Of a DNA stretch of 64,000 bases, positions 26,380-35,837 are shown one piece after another (positions within the stretch are counted from its first letter, which is position 1; every line of letters starts with the position of its first letter). A program made the translations under genes and the position numbers. Source of the DNA: Limihaloglobus sulfuriphilus (GTDB lineage: Bacteria; Planctomycetota; Phycisphaerae; Sedimentisphaerales; Sedimentisphaeraceae); the NCBI RefSeq assembly GCF_001999965.1, contig NZ_CP019646.1, forward strand, positions 2,356,001-2,420,000, given 5' to 3'. The notes beneath the pieces are model-generated. The model saw nothing but the letters and a program-made list of their open reading frames with translations. It was not told the origin of the DNA and made no database searches.

Positions 26380-26403
26380 TTTCTGACTGCCATCAGCCAG
26401 AAA
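26380..26403 (-). terminator. Possible terminator after the LamG/dockerin-like gene
   Basis: TTTCTGGCTG / CAGTCAGAAA can pair on the minus strand (10 bp including one G-U) around a 4-nt loop. The pairing is better on the minus than on the plus strand, in line with the direction of the gene ending at 26419. The T-run that follows is weak. Confidence 0.4.
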
Positions 26404-26418
26404 TCAGTTTTTCTAATA

Positions 26419-29400
26419 TCAATTGAGCCAGTTCTGCGCAATCATCATGAAATCTTCAACACCAACGGAACAGTCACCATTGAGGTCGCCCGAAGCGATA
26501 ATACCGGTAACCTGGCATACATCTGGTTCATTAACCGTGAATGTATCGTTGATACTGCGTTCGAAGAAGCCTTCAAAACCTCCCATATAAACCATATATC
26601 CTATATGCTTGCTAACTGCTCTGGCAACGGGAACCCATTGTCCGTCTTCCTTGTGGTGTTCGTCCCAGCGAACAAGTCCAAGGTAAGTATCACCTGAACG
26701 GCCATAGAAATAACGCTCACGGACATTCTGGTTATCACGCAGCTGATTAAGCACAATAACCTCATCCAGGTTACGCATAACATCATCCACAGGCCAGCCG
26801 TCACAACCGCCGTCAAACTCTACATCGAACGGACCGTATCTTTCAAGAAAGGCATATCTGCTGTCGATGTCCTGCCATTTCAAACCGGTACCGTTGTTGA
26901 GATCATCAAAACTGTTGCATATATAAGTATCATACGGCGCCGTGCTTACCCATTCAGTGTCTGCGTTAACAGGCGCAAAAACCTTTCCAAGGCCCCAATC
27001 GAGTTCACCTCCGTCATCATTTACAAATAAACGAAAACGATCAATCCTCGAATCAAATACCGGCTGGGTAAGGGGTTCAATTTCATCTACACGCTGACCA
27101 AAAGATTCAGTATGCAGACGGATTAAGCCGTCTGCTCCGATAGTAAATATTTCTCCGTGAAAATTCTGAGTCCATGTATCTTTTCGCCAGTAAGCACGGT
27201 TCCATGCCATATTCACTTTACTGCTGAAAAGTCCGTGGGTTTGGGTATTGGCAGTCCATTCGGCTCCATTCCAGACTTCGCTGTGAAAGGCCAGAACCCT
27301 GTCTTGAGGAAGTGTTGAATTCATAAACAACAGCATATCCTCACTGCCGTCAGAGGCAATTTCATACCCGCCCTTATCAAGCCAGGCGTTGTCGTTTTCA
27401 AGCCACTGGCCGGCGGTTTCTGAAGCGTCTAAAAGATTAACCATACCGTCCTGATTGACATCTCCCGGGTTATACCAGCCGTAACGCCCGTCCTCGGGTG
27501 AGCTGTAGGCACGCGGAACGCTTGAGATGCGAACCTCACCTATAGAACCGTCAAAATTAAATATCGTCCAGTATGGGCTGTTGCCTATATAAACCTTACC
27601 GGTGTCGTTTGGAGGAAGCGGACGGAGTGCTTTTTCAAGCATCCCCTCGAGCTGTCCATTGACATAGACCTCAAGGTGTGTTTCATAGTTCCAACCGGAC
27701 GCTCCTTGTTTTAAAGCTCTTTTGACGCCGGCAATGTGATACCATCTGTCAAGCTCAAGCTCTGTAGTGCCCACTGCTTCACGCCATACCCAGTCTGTGC
27801 CGCAGTATGACATAACAGCTTTCCTGTCGGGATTTACAAAAAGCTGCCAGTGGTATCCCTGCTCACCATTCTGAGCAATAACATATTTGTTATAATTCTG
27901 ATTGCCGGCTATCGGATAGCTGGCTAACTTTATCCACGCCTCTACACTTATCGCACCTGCGTGAAAACGGCTTTCAAGAAAACTCTGGTCAATTTCCACT
28001 ATTGGCTGATGCTGGCCGCTGCCCGGCTGAGCGGTCTCATCCGCGTCGATGGTGATATAACCCGCCCGCCGGCTGATGCCTTCAGACTGCATAACAGCGA
28101 ATGGAGCCTCAAGCTCGCTTGCTGTACTCTGAGCATAATAGTTTGCCGGATCCGCATCGAAATGCACCAGAAGATCTGTACCCAAAGCCAGACGTGTGTA
28201 AGGAGAAGATGGATCTTCGAGGACAGGCTCAAAATTCTTAGCATAGCCGCAGAATTGGAGCTCATCAACGCATCCGTTAAAATGGTTAGAATCCCCTCTG
28301 TCTTTGCCTATCATAACGTTCTGATCAACCCAGTTTGTATGCCCGGGAAGCTCTGAGAACAGAACTGTCTCACTGTCAAAGACACCGTTGATAAAACTTC
28401 GGCAAACCGCTCTGTGCGGATAATACTCATCGTAATCAGGATCATCTTCATCCATTAGTTCTATACTTCGCGTAAAGGCTATATGGTACCACTGTCCCGG
28501 CGTAAGAAAAGCTGAACTGTTCGCCCTGAAATATTCCCAGCCATCCTGGTATTCGAGATAAGCATGCCCCATGGTGTCAATACCTAACCGCCAGGTTGCA
28601 TACGAATTTTCGCCGTAAACAGCTATTGTCTGGGTTCTTGTTGAATAGATTTCATTTACTTTAACATAACATTCAACTGTCATCTCGCCGTTGAGAAAAA
28701 GCTCTGTCAGCTGTGGAACCAGCATGTAGTCACTCGCTCCATTAAAACTGGCCGCCAGTCCGAAATTATCCATTGAGTCAACAAAAGCTGCTCCATAATT
28801 TTCACCAGAGAGCACTGAAACGCCTTCGGGATTGACACCTGTCACGTCAGAATTGTCAAAATTGAAAAGAGCCCTTACCCCCCTGTCTGTACCACTGTAC
28901 TGATTAACCGGTGCAGAATAAGTTTGTGTCTCATAAGTTTCAAACGGTCCCTCAGCATAAATATTAACTGCATAGACCCTGTTATCAATACCGTCAAAAC
29001 TCATCTCAAGCTCATAGTCCGGATTACCCCCATAGGCAACAATATCTCCGGCATCTATTTTAGCCTGAAGATCCGGGCGTTTATCAGCAGACTGGGCAAT
29101 AATCAGCGTCCCGCCGGCAATGTTTATTGTCCCCTGACCGCCAATCCAGTTAGCTTCGAGTTCACCGCCATAGATATTCACATTGCACTGATCGTTAAAT
29201 TGTCCGGCTGTCAGCCAACCGTCGATTGAAAGCAGACCGCCATAAACATTAACCTCTGAGCTGCCGTGCCAGCCGGACAAGCTGCCGCCAACGCTCATCG
29301 TTCCGCTGTTTACCGTAAGTGTGCCGCTGCAAAGATCTTCTACTCCAATTTTAACTTCACCGGCGACATCCAGCTCGCCGCCGTCTATTACCAGATATCC

Positions 29401-29685
29401 ATTGCCGTCTTTTCTGGTCAATCCAATTTCAAGACTGGCTGCATGCGCACTGGTTCCGGCATATACAGACGGGCCGGTATCCGGATACCAGTTGCCGTCG
29501 CGAATAATCACCCTGTCTGATGCAGTTGGTATGGAATTGCCTGTTCCGTTCCACCAAGCGGCAGTATTCTCCCAGCTGAAATTATCAGGTTCTGTCTCAA
29601 CAGGACCAGACCAACTCACATCTAATGCCGCGGTACTATAAATAAGAAATGTATAGACTGCTAAAATAACCAAACATTTTTTCAT
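26419..29685 (-). CDS. Secreted beta-solenoid / two-LamG / dockerin-like protein
   Basis: A 1088-residue surface protein. Signal peptide 1-20; a beta-solenoid (about 21-245) homologous to the PEP-CTERM neighbour; LamG-type lectin domains at about 260-490 (MTVECYVKVNE, WYHIAFTR) and 510-730 (ISVEAWIKLAS, WYHIAGVKR). A calcium-binding dockerin-like repeat GDVNQDGMVNLLDASETAGQ is at about 735. An unrecognised domain of roughly 300 residues follows, and a second repeat GDLNGDCSVGVEDFMMIAQN ends the protein. The two repeats that normally sit side by side are split here. The LamG domains suggest glycan binding. It is preceded by a pseudopilin gene in the same direction. Confidence 0.8.
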   Translation of the reverse strand: MKKCLVILAVYTFLIYSTAALDVSWSGPVETEPDNFSWENTAAWWNGTGNSIPTASDRVIIRDGNWYPDTGPSVYAGTSAHAASLEIGLTRKDGNGYLVIDGGELDVAGEVKIGVEDLCSGTLTVNSGTMSVGGSLSGWHGSSEVNVYGGLLSIDGWLTAGQFNDQCNVNIYGGELEANWIGGQGTINIAGGTLIIAQSADKRPDLQAKIDAGDIVAYGGNPDYELEMSFDGIDNRVYAVNIYAEGPFETYETQTYSAPVNQYSGTDRGVRALFNFDNSDVTGVNPEGVSVLSGENYGAAFVDSMDNFGLAASFNGASDYMLVPQLTELFLNGEMTVECYVKVNEIYSTRTQTIAVYGENSYATWRLGIDTMGHAYLEYQDGWEYFRANSSAFLTPGQWYHIAFTRSIELMDEDDPDYDEYYPHRAVCRSFINGVFDSETVLFSELPGHTNWVDQNVMIGKDRGDSNHFNGCVDELQFCGYAKNFEPVLEDPSSPYTRLALGTDLLVHFDADPANYYAQSTASELEAPFAVMQSEGISRRAGYITIDADETAQPGSGQHQPIVEIDQSFLESRFHAGAISVEAWIKLASYPIAGNQNYNKYVIAQNGEQGYHWQLFVNPDRKAVMSYCGTDWVWREAVGTTELELDRWYHIAGVKRALKQGASGWNYETHLEVYVNGQLEGMLEKALRPLPPNDTGKVYIGNSPYWTIFNFDGSIGEVRISSVPRAYSSPEDGRYGWYNPGDVNQDGMVNLLDASETAGQWLENDNAWLDKGGYEIASDGSEDMLLFMNSTLPQDRVLAFHSEVWNGAEWTANTQTHGLFSSKVNMAWNRAYWRKDTWTQNFHGEIFTIGADGLIRLHTESFGQRVDEIEPLTQPVFDSRIDRFRLFVNDDGGELDWGLGKVFAPVNADTEWVSTAPYDTYICNSFDDLNNGTGLKWQDIDSRYAFLERYGPFDVEFDGGCDGWPVDDVMRNLDEVIVLNQLRDNQNVRERYFYGRSGDTYLGLVRWDEHHKEDGQWVPVARAVSKHIGYMVYMGGFEGFFERSINDTFTVNEPDVCQVTGIIASGDLNGDCSVGVEDFMMIAQNWLN

Positions 29686-29739
29686 AATATCTTTTCCTTT
29701 TTTTCTCGTTAGTAGTTAACAAATAAACACTTAAAAAGA

Positions 29740-30624
29740 TTAATGCCAGCCGATCCGGGTACCTTCCACCCACTGAACACTGCCATCTGCGAATGTTGCT
29801 ACCGTTCCCCCGTATCTTCCTTTCTTATGGCTGCCGTAATTGACTATACCCCCGCCGCTTGTTGACCAGCTGTCCCATTGTCCGGCATTGCAGAAGAATG
29901 CGATATTCTCACTGGCGCTTCGGCTGCCGGTATGCTGGGCCAGGTTTGGAGACCATCTTATCCTTTTAAGTTTTAGGTATTCAGCGTTGCCTGAGCGGCT
30001 GCCCCAGCCCCTGGCAAGATCACTGTCGTCAAACCATCGGTAGGAACCATATTTAGCTGTGCCATGAGGTTCCCCGTATGGATGGTTTTTCGTATATTCC
30101 CAATCCTGTTTAAGCCACCAGAGGGAAGGTTCGTAACTTTCCCGCTTTCCTTCATAAACAAGCGACTTGAAAGTATGAGAACCTGCACTGCCTTTAAGTG
30201 TTATACTGCCGATTTCTTTGATTCCGGTAGTGTTTGTCGTTTCACTGGCTTTATTGCGGACAAAAGGACAGGCATAATAATCTTTGATGTGAGAGTTGAA
30301 ATATTCATCAAGCTGCGCCGGCCCCCAGAAGCCTTCCGGATCCAGGCTGTCACCTAACTGCACGTGGTCACGAAGTGCCAATGATAAAAATCTCGACTTT
30401 GCGGGAACTTGCGAATGCTGATTTAATAGAATGGGCACGTAATCCGAGTTTTCCGCCTTGAAAACCATTAGAACGGTTCCTATCTGCTTACTATTGGCCA
30501 TGTCAATAACCAATTTCGCCTGGTTCCGTGCTTTGCTAAGCGCCGGCATAAGTATTGCCATCAGCAGCGCGATTATAGAAATCACAACAAGAAGCTCTAT
30601 TAGCGTAAAACCTTTTTTTCGCAT
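29740..30624 (-). CDS. GspG-like pseudopilin with C-terminal DGSVxW motif
   Basis: A 294-residue class III prepilin: MRKKG followed by FTLIELLVVISIIALLMAIL, so prepilin peptidase would cut after the glycine and the helix would insert or assemble. The C-terminal globular part ends with TFADGSVQWVEGT, the mark of the very large DUF1559-type pseudopilin families of Planctomycetota. AAGGA precedes the ATG. It sits between the GntR-type regulator and the LamG/dockerin-like gene, so it is probably expressed with the glycan genes. A role in surface display or substrate capture is inference. Confidence 0.85.
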   Translation of the reverse strand: MRKKGFTLIELLVVISIIALLMAILMPALSKARNQAKLVIDMANSKQIGTVLMVFKAENSDYVPILLNQHSQVPAKSRFLSLALRDHVQLGDSLDPEGFWGPAQLDEYFNSHIKDYYACPFVRNKASETTNTTGIKEIGSITLKGSAGSHTFKSLVYEGKRESYEPSLWWLKQDWEYTKNHPYGEPHGTAKYGSYRWFDDSDLARGWGSRSGNAEYLKLKRIRWSPNLAQHTGSRSASENIAFFCNAGQWDSWSTSGGGIVNYGSHKKGRYGGTVATFADGSVQWVEGTRIGWH

Positions 30625-30637
30625 TTTTTTCCTTTTG

Positions 30638-31765
30638 TTAAATACCTTTACTGCTCTCTCTTATGCACAGCCTGGCGGGAAGGACACGCTGTATCCGCCC
30701 CGTCATCTCACCCGTACATATTGTCTCCATAAATTTCGCGGCCTCATAACCGACAAGCTCGTTGGACTGATTAACGCTGCTCAGCGGCACCGTAAGCCTT
30801 TCACAAAACGCACTGTCACCAAAGCCTACAACAAACACATCTTTGCCGATCTGCAGGCCCTTCCGCTCTGCTGCTTTGTAAACTCCCATAGCTACAAGGT
30901 CTGCGCAGCAAAGTATGCTGTACTTATCCTGGGGATTTTCCGTAAACAGCTTCTCGGCAATCTGTGTGAAATGCCTGAGCTGTTCTTCATCTGAAAGCTC
31001 AGAAAGATCGCTGCCGCATATTTCGTAAACATCATAGGTATATTTACTGCAATCAAGAATCCCGTATTCCCCCATCGCCGTACGCCAGCCTGAATACCTG
31101 TTATAAGCCGATGAGGGGGATCTTGTTAAACCTATGTAATATACCGGTGACTTCTGCACCTCAAACAAATGTACTGCCGCTTCATGAGCGCCGGCTACAT
31201 TGTCCATCGAAACTGAACTTGCATTAACCCCTGGCAGATTCCTGTCAATAAGAACGACGTTTACTCCGCCTTCTATATGCTTATTGATAATATCCTCACA
31301 ACCCTTTCCCTCAAAAGGCATTACAATAACACCTTTAATATTTTCCGCCAGATGATTCATTGCCTCTATGTAGGCATCGTACGACCTGTGGGCATCAACT
31401 ACCAGACATTCTATGTCACTTTCAGCCAGATACTGATTGATTCCCCTGGTAAAAGCCAAGGACATTGAATCGTGGTCCCAGCGAATATAGGAGATCACCA
31501 ACCTTTTCGTGCCGCCTTGAATAACTATGGGCCCGTGAGCGCGTTTGCCGTCAATCTTGATCAGATTTCGATTACCAAGCTCCTCGAGGGCAAACATGAC
31601 AGTCCGGTAATCAACATCAAAATCCTTTACCATCTGTGAAACTGACGGCAGACGCTGACCTTCAACATACACTCCTGACATTATGCTGTTTGAAAGATAC
31701 TGCGATATCTGCTGATACAGCGGCTTAGCCTTCCCTTTACGCCTATCTAACTGAATAACACTCAC
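30638..31765 (-). CDS. GntR-type regulator with LacI-like sugar-binding domain
   Basis: A 375-residue hybrid regulator, the architecture of AraR. Residues 1-80 are a GntR wHTH (PLYQQISQYLSNSIMSGVY, RLPSVSQMVKDFDVDYRTV). From about 90 a periplasmic-binding-protein-like domain follows, with DRNLPGVNASSVSMDN and VVGFGDSAFCERLTVPLSSV as in LacI proteins. It probably senses a sugar released by the locus and represses the minus arm until induced. It has its own promoter and lies 13 bp upstream of the pseudopilin gene, likely co-transcribed. Confidence 0.9.
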   Translation of the reverse strand: MSVIQLDRRKGKAKPLYQQISQYLSNSIMSGVYVEGQRLPSVSQMVKDFDVDYRTVMFALEELGNRNLIKIDGKRAHGPIVIQGGTKRLVISYIRWDHDSMSLAFTRGINQYLAESDIECLVVDAHRSYDAYIEAMNHLAENIKGVIVMPFEGKGCEDIINKHIEGGVNVVLIDRNLPGVNASSVSMDNVAGAHEAAVHLFEVQKSPVYYIGLTRSPSSAYNRYSGWRTAMGEYGILDCSKYTYDVYEICGSDLSELSDEEQLRHFTQIAEKLFTENPQDKYSILCCADLVAMGVYKAAERKGLQIGKDVFVVGFGDSAFCERLTVPLSSVNQSNELVGYEAAKFMETICTGEMTGRIQRVLPARLCIRESSKGI

Positions 31766-31811
31766 AAATCAAACACTTTCGATTAAAACATTCAACTATT
31801 TGTTTATTCTA

Positions 31812-31840
31812 ATTATAGCCTTCACAGCAGCACGTATCAA
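31812..31840 (-). promoter_or_regulatory. Promoter of the GntR/LacI-hybrid regulator
   Basis: On the minus strand TTGATA, a 17-bp spacer and a perfect TATAAT, about 47 bp before the start codon. This is the best-matching promoter in the minus arm and could drive regulator, pseudopilin and LamG/dockerin-like genes together. Confidence 0.65.
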
Positions 31841-32291
31841 CTAAAATCTATTTTTTTTCATAATTTCAAGAATTTTATTCATGTTTACTTGAATTATATA
31901 CAAAAAAAAAGTGCGATTGCCAATGCGGGGTGGTACACCCATGCACACATGTTTATCTCATTGAAAAACAGTCACTTATGACTTCAGCAACATAATTTGC
32001 GTTTTCGGGTAGATTAACTATAATTCAGCTCTTGTTTTATGAAAAATCACACCTTTGTTAAGCATTATGAGCAGAAAAACAGGTCCCAAAATATCGACAT
32101 TATCAACTTTTCTGTGAGATTTATGTGAAAGCTGCGATACTTGCGCCGGCTTTTCCGGCCGGATACGACAACCCAGTCTCAAATCACTTGCAGAGATGGA
32201 TATTGACGAAAAAGATAAAAAGACTATTGGGTTAACTTGTGATAGAGCAAATGCAACTAAATCTGCGGTTTTATAATGGTCTCACGGCCGC
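31841..32291. other. Non-coding stretch between regulator and ABC ATPase genes
   Basis: AT-rich, without a convincing ORF. It holds an inverted repeat GGGTG-GTA-CACCC at 31928-31940, about 90 bp upstream of the regulator promoter, which could be an operator. A GCCGG/CCGGC pairing near 32150 has no T-run. No terminator for the ATPase gene ending at 32292 was recognised. Confidence 0.4.
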
Positions 32292-33398
32292 TTAACAACG
32301 ACAGATATTTTTTCCTGTTTCGCCCGGCTCAAAGAGATGTATTCTGGAAGTATCAAAGTAAACATCGATAATCTCGTCAACTGCTATTTTGGTATGCGGG
32401 TCAAGATTAGCTATGAATCTCACTGAGGCTGTTGTGTCGAAATAAACATCCTTGCGGTCGCCCAATGGTTCTATGACTTTCGCGGCGGCTTTAATCGGGC
32501 TCAAGTGAGAGCTTTTATCCGGATCGCAGTATATGTGTTCGGGCCTGATTCCAAGAGTTACAGACTTGCCGTCGTACTCTTTGCCGATTTTGACCGCATC
32601 GGGTATTTCAATACTGCCCGAGGGTGAAACAAAGCTGAATCTGCCGTCTTTAAATTCAATTTTGCCGTCAAAAAAGTTCATAGGCGGAGTTCCGAGAAAA
32701 CCCGCTACAAAACGGTTAACAGGATTATCATATACCTTCATAGGGGCATCGACCTGTTGAATCTCGCCATTGTACATGACGCAGATACGGTCTCCAAGGG
32801 TCATTGCCTCTGCCTGGTCATGGGTTACGTATATTGAGGTTGTCTGGAGCCTTTGGTGGAGTGCCTTGAGCTCGGCTCGTGTTGTTACCCTTAGTTTGGC
32901 GTCGAGATTGCTCAACGGCTCATCAAAGAGGAATGCCTTTGGGTTTCGCACAATAGCTCTGCCCAGTGCCACCCGCTGGCGCTGTCCGCCGGAAAGTGCC
33001 TTGGGTTTGCGTTTGAGCAGTTCTTTTATTCCAAGCATATCAGCCGCCTGGTCAACACGTTTTTGTATTTCATCCTTAGGGTATTTGCGAAGTTTAAGCC
33101 CGAAAGCCATGTTTTGAAACACGGTCATGTGGGGATACAGGGCGTAATTCTGAAAAACCATGGCGATGTCGCGGTCTTTTGGCGGGATATCATTAACCAC
33201 CCTGTCTGCGATACTTAGTTTGCCAAAGGTGACGTCTTCAAGGCCGGCAATCATTCGCAGTGTTGTGCTCTTTCCGCAGCCGGAAGGGCCGACGATAACC
33301 ATAAACTCCTTGTCTTTTATATTTAGGTCGGCATCTTTAACTGCCTCGACGCCTCCATCGTAAACTTTAGAAACTTTCTCTAATAAAACCTGTGCCAT
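32292..33398 (-). CDS. MsmX/UgpC/MalK-type carbohydrate ABC transporter ATPase
   Basis: A 368-residue cytoplasmic ATPase of the CUT1 importer class. Walker A is GPSGCGKST, the Q-loop MVFQNYALYPHMTV, the signature LSGGQRQRVALGRAI, Walker B AFLFDEPLSNLD and the H-loop YVTHDQAEAMT. A C-terminal TOBE/OB domain (from about 240, with GIRPEHIYC) completes it. No permease or binding protein is beside it. The CUT1 permeases of the window lie more than 20 kb away on the other strand without an ATPase, so this subunit probably energises them, as shared MsmX-type ATPases do. Confidence 0.93.
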   Translation of the reverse strand: MAQVLLEKVSKVYDGGVEAVKDADLNIKDKEFMVIVGPSGCGKSTTLRMIAGLEDVTFGKLSIADRVVNDIPPKDRDIAMVFQNYALYPHMTVFQNMAFGLKLRKYPKDEIQKRVDQAADMLGIKELLKRKPKALSGGQRQRVALGRAIVRNPKAFLFDEPLSNLDAKLRVTTRAELKALHQRLQTTSIYVTHDQAEAMTLGDRICVMYNGEIQQVDAPMKVYDNPVNRFVAGFLGTPPMNFFDGKIEFKDGRFSFVSPSGSIEIPDAVKIGKEYDGKSVTLGIRPEHIYCDPDKSSHLSPIKAAAKVIEPLGDRKDVYFDTTASVRFIANLDPHTKIAVDEIIDVYFDTSRIHLFEPGETGKNICRC

Positions 33399-33523
33399 AA
33401 ATACCTCGCTTTTTTAATTATTGGCAGAGATGGTAATACATCTTTAAAATAGTAAGTTTAAAAACTCTTTTGTCCAAAAAATACTTGTCAATCATTCTAA
33501 ATAACAGGCAAATTGAGATTTGC

Positions 33524-35476
33524 TCAAGCTGACTTTTCGTTAGCTTTGAAAATTTCAGCCAGCTCAATAGCCGCCGGTTTTGGATTTCCTTCGAAATCAA
33601 CAATAGAAGTGTTTGCGGTGCATGGGAAACAGTCATGCCCCATCCAGACGATGAATCCGCCGCATTTTGGAAATCTATTCTTACAGCTCGCCGCGGCAAC
33701 CGCAAGCGCTTTGGCCTGACGCTGCTGCGACCATTCTACATATTCAACCAGACTTTCAGGTTCGCGGCCGTTTTCGTCAATGAATTGTTTCCACTCAACC
33801 CACCAGCCTGTACGCCGCCAGAGCGGGTTTTCCGTGCTTGTCGGCATGGGGTTCTGGCCGCCTTTGTATTTCTCGATTATATCTGCCGAAGAAGCGCCCG
33901 GACAGCCGGTTTCCGATCTCAAAAGTGAATCGTCATCGTTCCAGTACTGCTGCCACTGCTCAAAAGTACCGGGCAGTTTCCACGGACCGTGAACGTCCCA
34001 GTGCAGACCCTTGCCGTAATTCTTTTCATTGGCGAAAAATTTAGGCCCCAGCGGTGAGGTCGCCGCGAAACGCCTGTTGGGGTCATACTTCATAACTGTT
34101 TTGTTGAGCTCATTTAGAAGTTTATGTGAGTTGGAAGCGGGGATAAGCTCATTCTTACTGCCGGAAAGCTCGTTGCCGCCGCACCACATAAGCAGTGAAA
34201 CATGATGTTTACGCCTTTGTATGTAGGACTTTGCGACGCTGATCATCTCTTCGGCATAATCCTCATCGTCGGGTGGATAGTTCTCTATCCCTGAAGAAGA
34301 GATGGGAAATTCCTGCCAGACCATTATTCCAAGTTCGTCGCATATCTCATAGAAAATATCTTTTTCCAGTGGTGCCCCGCCCCAGACTCTGACAATGTTT
34401 ACTCCAATTTCTTTATAGATTTCGAGCCTTTTACGGTATTCGTGCCCGGCAGTCTCTACGTAGTTTTGATGTATTGGCGTCCAGTTTATGCCCTGCATGA
34501 AAAGGTCTCTGCCGTTTATGCAGCATATCCACGGATCTGCTGCTGCCGGCGCGTCCAGGCAGTTTTTCCACTGGACATTTTTGAATCCGACGCGTCTTTC
34601 TATTTTATCGTGCAGGCAACCGTTTGCGTCGCATAATTTTATCTCAAGATTGTAAAGCGGCTGCTGGCCGTGTCCGTTAGGGTACCAGGGTTTTGCTTGA
34701 ATCTTTTCGAATGAGAAAGATACACCGTTTTGGGAGATTTGTTTAGTTTCTTCTGCGACAGTGCGGTCCTCTTGGGTAAGTTTTACGGCTGCTATGAATT
34801 GGTCGCAATTTTGCGCAGTAAGTTTGATATCAAGTTGGCCGGAATCAGTATCTGTATCGTAAGAGCTCTCTAAATCGGACGATACAATAAAAGGCCCGTC
34901 TATTTCTTCTATATAGATATCGCCCGAGATTCCAATTTGAACCATCCTGCATGTCCAGTCCCATGAGTAGTTGTACCTGGGTTTGAAATCTCTCATTTGA
35001 GAAGTAAAGCCGAGCTGACCCAGCCAGCGCGGGATGTCCTGGAATACTATCCGCAGTACATTTTTGTCATTCTTTAGATGGGGCGTAAGTTCAATATTGT
35101 GAGGGATATGCGAGTTTTTAAAAGAGTAAATTTCCTTCTTGTTCAGAAATATAGAGCCGCAGTAATCCAGCCCTCTGCATACAAGCCTGTACTCTTTTTC
35201 GCAGGATATCCAATTATCGGGAATGGTCGTCTCATAGATCCAGTGGCGGTTTTCGACCCATTCACATTTGAACGAGTTAAGACCGTGATTCCAATCTTCT
35301 ATAAGTCCGGCGTCTAAAAGGGTTTTCTGAACAGAGCCCGGAACTTTCGCGGGCATGGGTGGTGTTTCTGCGTTTACAGCGTCCTGCACTTCCAGTCCGG
35401 ATTCTCTTCGCCACTCATGGGGTTTAAAGCCTGCGAGCTGCCACTTGAGATTTCCAAGGCTGCGGATGTTTCTCAT
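33524..35476 (-). CDS. GH2-family beta-mannosidase-like glycosidase
   Basis: A 650-residue glycoside hydrolase without a signal peptide, thus cytoplasmic. A sugar-binding jelly roll and an Ig-like domain precede the TIM barrel (from about 310). The acid/base is E436 in LMWCGGNELSG and the nucleophile E522 in LLRSETGCPG. VNIVRVWGGAPLEKDIFYEICDELGIMVWQEF is represented by the family-typical RVWGG and MVWQEF blocks. It is shorter than most beta-mannosidases (over 800), lacking the C-terminal Ig domains. The frame is open to 35512, but the ATG at 35476 has AAGGA at good spacing. It likely trims imported oligosaccharides; exo-glucosaminidase activity is an alternative. Confidence 0.85.
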   Translation of the reverse strand: MRNIRSLGNLKWQLAGFKPHEWRRESGLEVQDAVNAETPPMPAKVPGSVQKTLLDAGLIEDWNHGLNSFKCEWVENRHWIYETTIPDNWISCEKEYRLVCRGLDYCGSIFLNKKEIYSFKNSHIPHNIELTPHLKNDKNVLRIVFQDIPRWLGQLGFTSQMRDFKPRYNYSWDWTCRMVQIGISGDIYIEEIDGPFIVSSDLESSYDTDTDSGQLDIKLTAQNCDQFIAAVKLTQEDRTVAEETKQISQNGVSFSFEKIQAKPWYPNGHGQQPLYNLEIKLCDANGCLHDKIERRVGFKNVQWKNCLDAPAAADPWICCINGRDLFMQGINWTPIHQNYVETAGHEYRKRLEIYKEIGVNIVRVWGGAPLEKDIFYEICDELGIMVWQEFPISSSGIENYPPDDEDYAEEMISVAKSYIQRRKHHVSLLMWCGGNELSGSKNELIPASNSHKLLNELNKTVMKYDPNRRFAATSPLGPKFFANEKNYGKGLHWDVHGPWKLPGTFEQWQQYWNDDDSLLRSETGCPGASSADIIEKYKGGQNPMPTSTENPLWRRTGWWVEWKQFIDENGREPESLVEYVEWSQQRQAKALAVAAASCKNRFPKCGGFIVWMGHDCFPCTANTSIVDFEGNPKPAAIELAEIFKANEKSA

Positions 35477-35764
35477 TGAGTATTCCTTATTTATATTGAA
35501 ATCGTATATCAAAAATAATGCTGTATCAAATTTATTGTTTACTCGTATAACAAAATTTTAAAATTTCAGCAAGCAAAAAAAATATTTTAACTCTAAAGAA
35601 AAAAATGATAGTTTTGTGACAGAATTACACGTTATTTATATCTGTATCTTTAAAGTCCTCATATGAAAAGTTTTACAGACACAAACCCTGTCGCGTCAGT
35701 GCCTGTATTTGCTTTTGAGGCAGTTTAAAATACAGTCTTTCAATTATAAATTTCGTTTTTTGGC
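35477..35764. other. Divergent intergenic region between GH2 and LacI genes
   Basis: Very AT-rich spacer separating the two arms of the glycan locus. A weak dyad TTACTCGTATAA at about 35539-35550 partly resembles the half-sites of the LacI operator candidate further right. AAATTTTAAAATTT near 35555 is a low-complexity palindrome. No ORF is supported. Confidence 0.35.
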
Positions 35765-35808
35765 TTGACATCAGCAAGGGTCTAAAGTAGATTGATACTC
35801 GAGTATCA
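35765..35808 (+). promoter_or_regulatory. lacI-type gene promoter with perfect 16-bp operator palindrome
   Basis: TTGACA, a 17-bp spacer and TAGATT (35788-35793) form a promoter. The perfect palindrome TGATACTCGAGTATCA at 35793-35808 covers the predicted transcription start. LacI-family operators are typically such CG-centred palindromes of this size, so the downstream regulator probably represses itself here. Confidence 0.7.
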
Positions 35809-35837
35809 TAAATAGTAGATATAAGAGAGAGCGATTA

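Noticed and set aside
31841-32291. Possible small coding segment (frame ending near 32277)
   Set aside because: A short open stretch with coding-like words exists, but it has no ribosome site, no family similarity I can name, and is interrupted upstream.
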